A DNA stretch of 64,000 nt from Xiphias gladius (taxonomy: Eukaryota; Chordata; Actinopteri; Istiophoriformes; Xiphiidae): positions 22,763,056 through 22,827,055 of the forward strand of contig NC_053402.1 in the NCBI RefSeq assembly GCF_016859285.1, given 5' to 3'. A program made the translations under genes and the position numbers. Each line of letters starts with the position of its first letter. Within the stretch, counting starts at the first letter, position 1. The notes beneath the pieces were generated by a model, which did not search any database, had not been told where the DNA came from, and worked only from the letters and a program-made list of their open reading frames with translations. This document shows, piece after piece, positions 12,661 to 64,000 of the stretch.

Positions 12661-13041
12661 ATGGGGAATACTAAGAGCAGCGCTTTGTCGAAGGAGATCC
12701 TGGAGGAACTGAAATCCAACACAAAATACTCCGAGGCTGAGCTCTGCACTTGGTACCAGTCCTTCCTGAAGGAGTGTCCCAGCGGGAAGATCAGCAAGGA
12801 GCAGTTTCAAGGCATCTACGCCAGCTTCTTCCCAGACGCAGACCCCACGGCGTATGCACAGCACGTATTCAGGAGTTTTGACACCAACGCGGACGGCACT
12901 TTGGACTTTAAGGAATACATTGTCGCCCTGCACCTCACCTCGGGGGGAAAGACTCTGCAAAAGCTGGAGTGGGCCTTCGCCCTGTACGACGTGGACGGGA
13001 ATGGAACCATCAGCAAAAATGAAATCCAAGAGATTGTTAGG
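12661..13041 (+). CDS. rcvrn: rcvrn exon 1 (coding)
   Basis: 127 codons, from ATG to EIVR, with donor AGG|GTACTC. It covers the myristoylation site, EF1, EF2 and EF3. Reading past the donor would add residues unlike any recoverin. Confidence 0.93.
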
Positions 13042-14161
13042 GTACTCACTGTATACCTTCTTCTTTCATCATGGTGGTGCAGACTGCTACTCACAGCCTG
13101 AAGTATATTAAGTAAAAATGTTGCTTTTTCCTTGCAAAATTAACAAGGTTTGACTTCCATTCAGCCTCAATCCAAAAGCTTTTCACAACTTTTACATGGA
13201 TAAATCTTTTGTTGTTACCCCTTTAAGCAAAATTTTCTATGATGTAAACAAAAGGAAACATCTATGTTATGTAGGTGAATGGGATTATAACTGAGTAATT
13301 GATGACTCGATAATATTGTACACTTTCTTTTGTTGTGGTGTTAAAACCGTATATGGAAAGTATACAATTATCAATCTACAGAATAACAACCATGCTCTAT
13401 ATTGAGATGCAATCAATGGTCAATTAATCTACCACATATTTCCTTGATTAATTGTTTAGTTTGTAAAAACTGGGCAAACCTCCGATCAATTTAGCAGATT
13501 TTAGTATTTGAAATTGCTCATTTAGTCAAACAAACAGGCCAAAAAAATTAAATTTATAAATTAGAGAAAAGCAGGAAATTGTCGTATTTACGAGGCTGTA
13601 ACCAGTGAATTCTAAGCATTTTTGCTTGATAAATGCAATAATGCTTAGACTGATTATTAAAATTGTTGATCAATTTTCTTAACATTTCAGTAGTAACTGA
13701 AGCTATTGTTAAGTACATAGTTACTTTATATTCTTTAAGATATTTAAATTTTGTATGAATCATCCAAATGCACGATGAAAATCTGCATGCACAATTAAAG
13801 ACATGTTCAAAAATTACTCTCACGCAGTCGATATTCAACATGATTCCTGTTGATGACCAGAAGAACCTCCCCGAGGACGAAGACACACCAGAGAAGAGGG
13901 CTGAAAAAATCTGGGAATTCTTTGGGAAGAAGGAGAATGGTAATTCTCATCGGCATCAACACCTGTAATAACCTCTTGGAAGCTTCTTAAATGCCTTTTT
14001 CTATAACTTTCTGCATCATATTCTGCTTTTGTCCTTTCACAGATAAAATCTCAGAGGGAGAATTCATTCAAGGTGTGATGGACAACAAGGACATCCTGCG
14101 GTTGATACAATATGATGAACCACAGAAAATTAAAGACAAGTTGAAAGAGAAGAAGCAATAG
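12661..14161 (+). CDS. rcvrn: recoverin, neuronal calcium sensor (3 exons, 203 aa)
   Basis: Coding exons 12661-13041, 13828-13939 and 14043-14161 join to 612 nt including TAG, giving 203 residues; human recoverin has 200. Recoverin is a myristoylated EF-hand protein of photoreceptors that, when calcium-bound, binds rhodopsin kinase (GRK1) at disc membranes and delays rhodopsin phosphorylation. Visible are MGNTKS with Gly2 for N-myristoylation, a degenerate EF1 with Cys39-Pro40, functional loops EF2 (Asp74 to Glu85, DTNADGTLDFKE) and EF3 (Asp110 to Glu121, DVDGNGTISKNE), and a degenerate EF4 (KISEGEF) as in other recoverins. The C-terminus KDKLKEKKQ is lysine-rich, as expected for the switch region. 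The three-exon structure with phases 0 and 1 is coherent. A recoverin paralogue rather than the one-to-one orthologue is possible, but synteny with gas7 favours rcvrn. Confidence 0.95.
13042..13827 (+). other. rcvrn intron 1
   Basis: 786 nt, AT-rich. About 13385-13700 resembles dispersed repeat family C (attaatc/attaattg blocks), also present near 41.9, 46.2 and 53.9 kb. Confidence 0.7.
13828..13939 (+). CDS. rcvrn: rcvrn exon 2
   Basis: 112 nt, acceptor cacgcag|TCG, donor AATG|GTAATT. It codes for SIFNMIPVDDQKNLPEDEDT followed by PEKRAEKIWEFFGKKEN, the linker and helix before EF4. Confidence 0.93.
14043..14161 (+). CDS. rcvrn: rcvrn exon 3 with stop
   Basis: Acceptor tttcacag|ATAAAA. It codes for DKISEGEFIQGVMDNKDILR followed by LIQYDEPQKIKDKLKEKKQ, then TAG at 14159-14161. 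Confidence 0.93.
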
Positions 14162-14365
14162 TCTGTGGGCGGTAAAAGGCCCTTTTTGTGGTTTTAGGAC
14201 TGTTTTATTTTTTTGTTTACATTCTTACATGATCTTGCTGCTTGTTTCTCGTTTTTTCGGTCTTAGCAGCCAAACAGTGTTGTGTTTTTGTCTTTGTACC
14301 CAGAAAGCCATTAGACATTGCATTTGATATAAGAAAACACAAGCCGAGGAACTCTTGAAAAGGCA

Positions 14366-14371
14366 ATTAAA
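14366..14371 (+). terminator. candidate rcvrn polyadenylation signal ATTAAA
   Basis: ATTAAA lies 205 nt after the rcvrn stop codon. It is the commonest variant of AATAAA. A GT-rich element follows some 20-40 nt later (gtttgaaactttgg). Confidence 0.45.
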
Positions 14372-14479
14372 GCGCAGAGTTTGAAACTTTGGTCATTTAT
14401 ACTGTGTATCTGCATGATTATACTGCCCTCTAAAACCAAAATGCAATAACTACATATTTGGTCAAAACTGACCAATTGT

Positions 14480-15615
14480 TATCATAAAAACTACGATATT
14501 ATACAAGCGAATTCATCTTTTTTGGGAAAACAGCATGAAAAAGGTCGTAAGAACTAGCAAAAAAGGTACCAAACTGCAGCAACTGCACTCCGGCTAGTTA
14601 TGGCTAGAAAAAAACTTTTTCCTCTTTTCCTGAAATTGAAAAAATCAGGTTTGATGCTTTGACATCTTAGTGAAGGAGTTTACTCCGCCACATAAATAGG
14701 ACAACAGCTAAATCTTAAATCAAAATGAAGAGAAAAAAACAAAAAGAAAACAAACACCTGTTAAACTAGTTCAGCTAAACGCTAACTAGCCTAGCTTGCA
14801 GAGTAGCAGTAACTGCCATCTCCGCAGCCTCTGAATTCACCTCATTTCACGTGGCTAACTTTAGCTACGTTTAAATCCCATATTCAAATGTATTTATCTG
14901 CAGATTAATTCATTAAACTAACCCATTAGTTCGAATGTGCAAGAGAGCTGAAGAAGAAACGAGAACATTTTGTTCGATACTAAGTGTACCCTGCGCCCTT
15001 TTTATCGTCCAAACATAGTGTAGCATCTAAATGTTTTTAGGTTAGAAATTACAGACAAATATACGTTATAGAAATGACAAGAAATTACAAAATTATATCA
15101 CTGAATGTATAATTTTTTGTTAAAACAGTATGAAAAGGTCGTAAGAACTAGATAATTGAAGTAAAAACCAAACTGCAGGGACTGCACTGCATCTAGATAA
15201 GACTAGCTAGTAAGAACTAAAGCTAAAACTTTTTCCTTTTTCCTGGAATTGAAAAATCATCTTAATAAGTGATTTTTCGTACCACATAAGTAAGACAGAA
15301 GCTGAATCTTAAAAACAGTAATGAAGAGAGAAGAAACAAAACACTGGATAAACTAGTGCCGCTAAATGCTAACTAGCCAGCTAGCTAGCAGAGAATAACT
15401 GCCTTCACTGCATCCCTTCGCTTCAGTGGTTGACTTTGTGTAGTCACGCTACCTTTAAAACATATTCAAATGTATTTTTTTTTTAATTTAAACTAGCTCA
15501 TTACTTTATAAACTAGCTCTCTTCGTCAAATGAAGAGAAAAAGAGCATATTCTCTTTTTTAAGATGCGGCATTTTCACTTTCAAAACATACAGTAGAGTA
15601 TCTAAATGTTTTTGT
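14480..15615. repeat. diverged direct tandem duplication, units of about 0.55-0.6 kb
   Basis: Unit 1 (about 14480-15045) and unit 2 (about 15075-15615) share ordered blocks: cag(c/t)atgaaa(a)aggtcgtaag, aaactgcag, ctttttcct, actccgcc/taccacataa, atgaagagaga/aaaaac, aaactagt, gctaa(a)cgctaactagc, attcaaatgtattt and catctaaatgttttt. The offset is about 575-595 nt. Neither unit has a sustained open frame. Confidence 0.85.
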
Positions 15616-17156
15616 CACAGATAACAGGTCTGTGACAAGGAGTAATAATCAGCATGAATGGCACGAAGTTGAAGGTTTTACACCTTATATATTTATTTCA
15701 AACGTCAAACCCTTTTTCCCCCCTCATCTCCACAGTGTCTGTATTAGCTTTTCTTTGGCTTTTTAAGGCAGTATAGGGCTTTAATATCCCACCCTGATGT
15801 CCACACACATGGACAACAGTGCTTGATCACGACCCCTCGCACCCGCCACCCCTCGGTGCCGGCGTGCCAGCAATTTACTCTCTCTCCCCCCTGTCTGGCA
15901 GTGCACCAGCACGTTGCTGTCGCACTTGAAGATTCCTTCATTAGGTCGATAGCGAGAAAGTCGGGCAGAGAGCTCCTTAGGAGAGGAATTAGGCTCAGGT
16001 TAACAATCCACCTGTATCGGCCAATCCTATTAGGAGCTGAAGGTCAGTCGAGAAGAAACGACCTCCTTACTCGAGTGTCTAGTTGGGATAATATGGGCCC
16101 TGGCACAGTGGAGAAGACGCTGCTTAAATTTGCTCCTCTGGAAAGCCCGTGTGCTTCACGCGGTCGAGCTCCAACTTCGTATGCAGTGTCACTGCCACTT
16201 TTTTTTTTTTTAAATCAGTTTTGTTCCTGGTTATAAATATTGTTAGGCAAGCTAAGCGATAATGGATGTATCAGTGCAAACGATTAGGATACCGATCGAT
16301 TATACGTCATGACAGAAGTGTATATTCACTAAAAACATTTGCGTTCTACCACATAGGTGGATGGATTAATCACTGACGAGAAGGAAACGGAGACTTCCGT
16401 GCTTACTTTGGTTGAGTGGCTTTTTGTGTCGTTTTCGAGCACGTTTTTGAAATTTAGAGGTACCCTCATGAGTTTTCTAATGCATCGTGTGAATCTCTGA
16501 TGCCTACGAACGTGTTGAAAGCCCTAATAAAACATTTGTAAAACTGAAATTGAAGGTACTTTATGAAAATCGTTTGAAAATCCCTTTCTTCCAGCAAGTG
16601 ATATAGTTAATAGTCACTTATATAGTTACATCAAAAACTCACTTTCACTTCTGCCATGGATCAAAAAGGTGCATATTCAGTTCCGTCTCCGTATCGGGGT
16701 TTTATTAATGCGTAAACTGGCGGTGCACATTTTTAAGCTCCATTGAATTAAGGTTAAGGTATTATGATATTAAGATATTAAGGTTTAAACTGAGATATAA
16801 GATTAAACAAGTTGTACCAATTTAACTGCCCTGTATTTGTGAGTAATGCTGTGTGGAGTGCGTTGCAGTTGAGCTTTAAGTCAAGAAAGATAAATAACCT
16901 TGGGGAGGACCTTGGTTTTTCACAAAGTGAAACGTAAGAGTCAGCCCCCCTTTTGCCACCCTAATAATGTCAGTACAGTCCCCACAGAATTTTAAAACCT
17001 GCACAGTTTACACCATGGATGTATTACAGGAGCCGACTGACAGACAGACAGATGGAAGAGATAAACAAACACCTGCCGAACGTCCCAAAACCGCCTCTGT
17101 GACCGCGCCTGCTACAGCAGGTGTCTCCAGGACCACATTTTGCCATGACGACACGT

Positions 17157-17158
<2 letters not shown>

Positions 17159-17212
<54 letters not shown>
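17159..17212. repeat. (CA)n microsatellite
   Basis: 27 uninterrupted CA units. Confidence 0.97.
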
Positions 17213-17215
<3 letters not shown>

Positions 17216-17454
17216 TCACAAGGTGAAAACAAAACCGACCACGTTGTTGCAGCTGGTAAAAATGACAGTTTGCCGTTTCACAGGGGGTTACGTGCTAGAC
17301 TATGTCTTAGCTGTGACCACTAACTTCAAGGAGTTTTTAACGCTAATGTTTTTGTACAGGTTGAACATTATGTGAATTTTTGAGCTTTAGAGCTGCTGGT
17401 AGGTGGATTTTTTTAGTGTTTCATAGAGCCACCGACTGTACCTTAATATTTACC

Positions 17455-17460
<6 letters not shown>

Positions 17461-17487
<27 letters not shown>
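17461..17487. repeat. poly-A tract (27 nt)
   Basis: A pure A run on the plus strand. It could be the tail of a retroposed copy, but no recognisable body precedes it. Confidence 0.8.
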
Positions 17488-18218
17488 GTCGAACTATTCT
17501 TCCATTTGCCATTTGCAGATCAAATTAGTAAGTGTATTACTGCAGATAACTGGACAAATCTTATTTTTTGTCGTTTTTTTGATATGAAATTCTGCAAAGT
17601 ACCGTATATCACACTCTCAAACAGAATCTGAGCCCGTACGTTCAAGCTTCTTCATGAGAAAGAGGCAGAGATGAGCCAAAACATTTTGACGTCTCACAGA
17701 TGGAGCGAATTACGCCGATTATCCCGTAACAATAGCAGTCAGTTCTTGTAGTCAACGTTTTGGAAGACGCGAGCGACTACGGCCCAGAGGACTGGGCCGG
17801 AGCATCTCCCGAACAGCGAGGCCCGTGGGAGCGGTCCTAATGTTTCGGCTCATCGGTGCCCTGCTCTGCTGAACGGGCGGGAGAATTTGCATAATCTCGT
17901 CCTAGAGAGTGTTTTAGCTCGGGGGTGATACATGTTCAGAATACACACTGAATCAGCGTCCATCCACCTGCCCTTTTTCCCCTCCAGTCTGCCCTGGACC
18001 GGATCCGGTGGCGTTTCGTGGGCACGTAAGCCGACCAAAAGGTCGGCATTTTCAGCTGGGGGTCGGGCCGTGTGTGCGTGCGTCCCTCTGCTCAATACAA
18101 TTATTGAAAAGAAAAAAAAAAAAAAAAAATGAAAATGTGACTGCCCACTTCTAAAATCCTAACCTCCCAGTACAGTTACATAACGACACACTGTGACATT
18201 TAATTTTCAAAGAGGAGA

Positions 18219-18224
18219 TTTATT
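18219..18224 (-). terminator. candidate distal gas7 polyadenylation signal
   Basis: AATAAA on the minus strand, about 1.8 kb after the gas7 stop codon. Other minus-strand AATAAA copies occur in the A/T-rich run near 18611-18630. Which one is used cannot be told from sequence. Confidence 0.3.
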
Positions 18225-19310
18225 TTGGACACTGCATTCCACAGTACACCGTCTGGACAGAGGTCACCTATGATCAAACATTCTTAAAACATCGGATTTA
18301 ATGCACGTTATGAAAATGTTCACCACAGAAGGGCAGTTAACTAAACCGTTACGTCATCGCGAAATGGTCGATTCTTGTCAGGAACATTTAGTTGGAACAG
18401 AATAACTTGTTACATTTAGCGCACGACATTGACACACACTGATAAAACCTCTACAACAGATATGCTATTTAAAACCTGCGCACGAAGCCGTTTGGGTTCA
18501 AAGAAAGGTCTCAACACACTGAATCCGTCTGATTCAAATAAAGGTGGCTTTTCATCATTTGGCGGAAAAAAACCAACTTATCAGTGTGTTGGCGATAAGG
18601 CAGGTAAGCCTTTATTTATTTTATTTTTATTTTTTTTTCTTCTTCTGCCTGGCACCTGGATTAAGATTACGATTTAAATCTTTGCTGTTTGATCGGCTCC
18701 GTCCTTTAGGGGAACTGAAAAGCACGGCCGCAGAAAGGTAATAATCCAAATAAATCCAAAGCAGATAGACCACAACAGAACGTAAAGACAAAGACAGACA
18801 CACACACATACATGTAAAAACAGCCACATACTGTACATGCAGTCTTTGATAAAATGTCTTTTATCTGCATTTGTGCAACTGGGATGAGTCAGCTGGCTTT
18901 TGCTCCGGTGGATTGATCCATATCAAAAATTTATTACCTTATCTTCTCTGCAGTTTGGTGAATTTTTTCTCTCACCTGCACGCCGCCCCTGTCACTGAAC
19001 ACCACCGTAAAGATTTCCCCTGTGCATTTACCAAAAAAACAAAAAAACAAACAAACAAAAACAAACAACATTGTACAGTACAAACACCTCAACAGCCCGA
19101 CGATCTGGGGCCTGTTAAAACATCTGACAGCAAAATACATCTAGCCTGTATGTACAAATGTACACTGATGCAGAGTAGAATATATCAAGGACATTCCAGG
19201 TATATAACCGTTAGGCACTAAAAGGTGTTTCAGCGTAACTTGGACCACCTTTTTCCTCCGGACTGATCCGAAATAGACCCTAGACCCTAATCAAATTCAC
19301 ATTCCAAAAC

Positions 19311-19312
<2 letters not shown>

Positions 19313-19357
<45 letters not shown>
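19313..19357. repeat. (TG)n microsatellite
   Basis: About 22 TG units in the presumed gas7 3' untranslated region. Confidence 0.97.
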
Positions 19358-19360
<3 letters not shown>

Positions 19361-20038
19361 TGTTTGTGTGTGTTTTTTTTCTTAAACAGTTGAGGTTACC
19401 GGATATTAACGCTGTACACTTGAAGTCAAATTTTTTTTCCGAGAAAGCTCCTAAATGGATCCTGTCACTTACAAGATACAGATTACCATCATGGTTCCAC
19501 AAATTGTGCAGCTGTCCATATACAGTAAAAGCAAGGTATTCAAAACATGCATTTCCACCAAAATGAACCAGCAAAATATGAAAATATATCATATTCATTC
19601 TAGGAGCTCCATATGCTTCAATATCTGTATCTAAAATAAAGGGAAATATCAATAATCAGAATTTTTTTTTTGTTTGGTTTACTCAAACTGGAAAAGTGTT
19701 GACTGAAGCTAAACAATTCAAAATACATCTATTTTTTAATAGTCTCAACTTTACAACAGGTAAACAGCAGAGTATGTTAAATGGCATTCAGTAAGCTAAT
19801 GTTGAGTATGATAGGGTTAAAATTAGAACATGCTGGTACTTTTTTCCGTTATTGTTTCCTGGCCTCAGACTGCGTTAAGTATGAACCTTTCCTCCTGTTA
19901 TTCCAGTCAGAGAGAGGATGAGCAGACCTCTGTGGTCTGAACATGCACTGTTCCCTGGATCAGTGTTATTAGAAGTGTTCTGGGACTCTGTGTTATAATA
20001 CTGGACAGACAGAACGGCTGATCCCAGGTCAGGATGGT

Positions 20039-59107
<39,069 letters not shown>

Positions 59108-60169
59108 TATGGCTGCGTGACCCGATCACCTCCGGCGAGCCAGAGACAGCGGACAGAAGCGTCCACTCTGGGCTGTGATTGGCCGCCGAGCGTCCCCCCA
59201 CGGGCGCGACAGTGGACCGCTCACGCCGGACTGTTTACTTTGGACCACTGCTGCAGCCTCATTGTTTAAACAACCGTATCCCACTCAAGCCTTGACGGCC
59301 TTTATTTCCGTACCAGCTGCCGGCAATAATCCTCTAAAAGGAATAGAACCGATCCTCTTCAAATCCACTTTTAAAGGTTGTCTGCCTGTTCGTGTCCGGG
59401 CACTAATCACCTCAGTCTGCTTTATCCACCAAAATAGCAGTTTTAAGACTCTCAAAACATGTTGGTTAATCACGGGGGAGTTGCTCAGCTCGCTTCTGTG
59501 CGAATGTGGATGAGATGTTACAGCAGCAGACAGAGACTAGCGACATGTCAGCTCTGTTAATGGGCAGGCTCATCTTTTTTTTCCTTTTTTTAATTTTTAA
59601 TTTTGTGGGATTTAGGGGGGGAAATGAGCATTGAGATTTGTTACTTTTTCTAAAGCATAACAGGAGAAAATGTGGACGAAACGGCCAGGAGGGAACTTTG
59701 CAGGGTTTTAATGCAGAGCGCAATGTGATTTACCCTGAAGAATACGAAATATGTGGAAAATACAGGAGTAAAAAATAAAAATTTTACTGGAAATTTCTCA
59801 GTTCTGCAAAAAAAAATCTCATCAGAGTAGACATCTTATCAAAAGCAAAACTTTATGCACTTCTGACATTCCTAAAATATTGAAGAATGGGGTGAGATTA
59901 TTTCCCTTATTTTCAAGACATGTAAGTTTGTTTTAAGATTTTTTTTTTTGGGTGAATCAAGTGTGATTTTATTTATTTTTTTGTTCCTGTCTAATTATAC
60001 GTCTTGTTGACTCTTATTACTTGAAAATCCCGAACAAGAGAAACTTCACTTCAGCAGCTATTGTCATCTCACAACATTTTGTAAATTTATTTTCTTACGT
60101 CAGGAGAAAAAAAAATGTCAGAACGGTTGAATATGAAACCAACTTACATGTGAAACTCAGTGCTACTGT

Positions 60170-60440
60170 GTACGAGTGCCTGCTTATTACACATTTTTTA
60201 ATAACCCAATTTGGGTGACTTTGTCTGCATTAAATTTGGGACTATTTTTTCATATTTTGCATTGCACTGTATTTTTATCTTCTATTGTAATTTACTCTTT
60301 AAATCCTACTTATGCGTGTCATTTTCTATCGTCTTGTGTTCCTTTTTCATCTCGTCTTATTGCCTTCATGTCTTGCGTGCAGCACTTTGAAACGCCCTGT
60401 TGTTGAAAGGTGCTGTACAAGTAAACTTGCCTCGCCTTGC
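60170..60440 (+). mobile_element. probable LINE 3' tail
   Basis: The 'cactttgaaacgccctgtt...aaggtgctgtacaagtaaact' ending followed by tgcctcgccttgc is a familiar 3' terminus of fish LINE copies. No reverse-transcriptase coding sequence is retained. Confidence 0.5.
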
Positions 60441-60457
60441 ATGTGTGTATTTATGTG

Positions 60458-60458
<1 letters not shown>

Positions 60459-60491
<33 letters not shown>
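60459..60491. repeat. (TG)n microsatellite
   Basis: About 16 TG units, 0.65 kb upstream of the myh start codon. Confidence 0.97.
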
Positions 60492-60492
<1 letters not shown>

Positions 60493-60704
60493 GGTTAATG
60501 TGTGTATAAAATACAAATGCAGCGTGTATGGGTTTTTTTAATTTTTGTTTTTTTTTACATTTTTTCCTTGAAAAGCACTTTGTAACCCCTGGTTCTGACC
60601 CTGCAAGCGTTACGTTATTATTTGCTGTCTTACAATTTGCCGCTCCGTTACGAATTTTACAAAACAAAATTCAAAAACTGCCTTAGCACGCATTCAGCAT
60701 TCCC

Positions 60705-60936
60705 CAAATGTGTCAGGAGCTATATATAACTGTGCTGCATCTTGTGCTTAATCCAGGACCCATCCTTATCCACGATGAGCAACAGGTTCGTGTAACTCTA
60801 CCGGTTCATGCCCATGTAAAGGAAAGAGGCTTCACACCAAGGACAATGGTGAGATATAAAAAGGACAGTAACATTGGTTATGTTTGTTATTGCTGTGTAA
60901 TCAAGGAAGGTAGGTCCACCATCCTTCAGTATATAA
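60705..60936 (+). promoter_or_regulatory. candidate myh promoter elements
   Basis: CAAATG (E-box type) at 60705-60710, CTATATATAA at 60720-60729 (fits the MEF2 consensus YTAWWWWTAR and could also serve as a TATA box), and TATATAA at 60930-60936. E-boxes and MEF2 sites are the usual control elements of sarcomeric myosin genes. The second TATA would place transcription start near 60960 and give a short untranslated exon ending at 61002. All by motif only. Confidence 0.4.
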
Positions 60937-60959
60937 CAGCCACCGTGCAGGATTATTCT

Positions 60960-61103
60960 CATCTTTCTAAAAACTCCAGAGCTTCTGCATTGCAACAACT
61001 GGGTGAGTACAAAGGCATTCTGGATTCACTTTCAGTCGTTATCCACACGTAAGAGAACTGAAAGGATGCTGAAGGTGTCTTGTCTTGGATCCAGGAGGGG
61101 AAA
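60960..61103 (+). other. probable myh 5' untranslated exon, short intron and leader
   Basis: A strong donor CTGG|GTGAGT at 61003 and an acceptor tggatccag|GAGGGG at 61094 would define a 92-nt intron between an untranslated exon (start near 60960 or 60750) and the exon with the start codon. Sarcomeric myosin genes normally have untranslated first exons. Confidence 0.45.
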
Positions 61104-63916
<2,813 letters not shown>

Positions 63917-64000
63917 GTATTCTGATGAATCATGTTCTCACATTGAGTCGGAAGCAGACGTTCATACACAGAGGTTTTAACCTGATTTCTTTCACTTAAG

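Larger units (their letters stand above)
14162..20038. other. intergenic region between convergent rcvrn and gas7 3' ends
   Basis: It holds the two 3' untranslated regions, a diverged tandem duplication (14480-15615), a 27-nt A run at 17461-17487, and CA/TG microsatellites at 17159-17212 and 19313-19357. About 15820-16110 and 17640-18070 are less repetitive; the second contains the octamer ATTTGCAT near 17885. No exon was recognised. Confidence 0.55.
59108..60704. other. intergenic region between divergent gas7 and myh
   Basis: The CpG-rich gas7 block ends near 59.26 kb. The stretch 60170-60440 ends in tgaaacgccctgttgttgaa and ggtgctgtacaagtaaactt, which resembles the 3' tail of fish L2-type LINEs. 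A (TG)n tract follows at 60459-60491. Confidence 0.5.

Noticed and set aside
17024..17375. Poly-Thr-His and poly-Cys-Val reading frames over the CA repeats (also near 19.3, 25.8, 48.7, 49.1 and 60.5 kb)
   Set aside because: These are translations of dinucleotide repeats, not proteins.
60708..61052. A 115-codon plus-strand open frame just upstream of the myosin start
   Set aside because: It overlaps the candidate promoter and leader, has no recognisable domain, and ends before the myosin ATG in another frame. Most likely chance.

Overview
This is vertebrate nuclear DNA, most likely from a ray-finned (teleost) fish. Small exons with GT...AG borders sit in long introns, (CA)n microsatellites are abundant, and there is a decayed Tc1-type transposase and several short dispersed repeats of the kind common in fish. 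Four protein-coding genes can be read from their exons: a GSG1-like claudin-superfamily gene (gsg1l2-like, minus strand, its 3' part outside the window), recoverin (rcvrn, plus strand, complete), growth arrest-specific 7 (gas7, minus strand, apparently complete) and a sarcomeric myosin heavy chain (myh, plus strand, first eight coding exons only). The gene content GSG1L2-RCVRN-GAS7-MYH is that of human 17p13.1 as I recall it, so the window is a conserved syntenic block rather than an accessory or foreign region.

Layout: 1-6736 gsg1l2-like (coding exons 6736-6433 and 2088-1936, then open to the left). 6737-12660 is an intergenic gap with repeats, including an inverted pair of one repeat family. 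12661-14161 is rcvrn, three exons coding for 203 residues. 14162-20038 is intergenic, with a diverged tandem duplication of about 0.6 kb. 20039-59107 is gas7: nine shared F-BAR exons at 20039-34704, a dual-use exon at 40220-40348, WW-region exons at 43272-51241, and a probable 13-nt first coding exon inside a CpG-rich block near 59.1 kb. 59108-61103 is the divergent gas7/myh promoter interval. 61104-63916 is the start of the myh motor domain, with its P-loop and switch I, truncated by the window edge.

The gas7 exons keep phase throughout. They support two products: a WW plus F-BAR form of 421 residues and a shorter form of 345 residues that starts inside the exon at 40220-40348. No SH3-coding exon was found. 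The genes do not form a pathway. Recoverin is a photoreceptor calcium sensor, GAS7 a membrane/actin adaptor, the myosin a muscle motor, and GSG1-like proteins are four-helix membrane proteins. Much of the window is intron or intergenic DNA with microsatellites and old repeats. I saw no RNA gene, CRISPR array or unknown multi-gene system. The best leads are the gas7 dual-use exon, a gas7 splice acceptor embedded in a microsatellite, the close head-to-head gas7/myh promoters, and old repeat structures.
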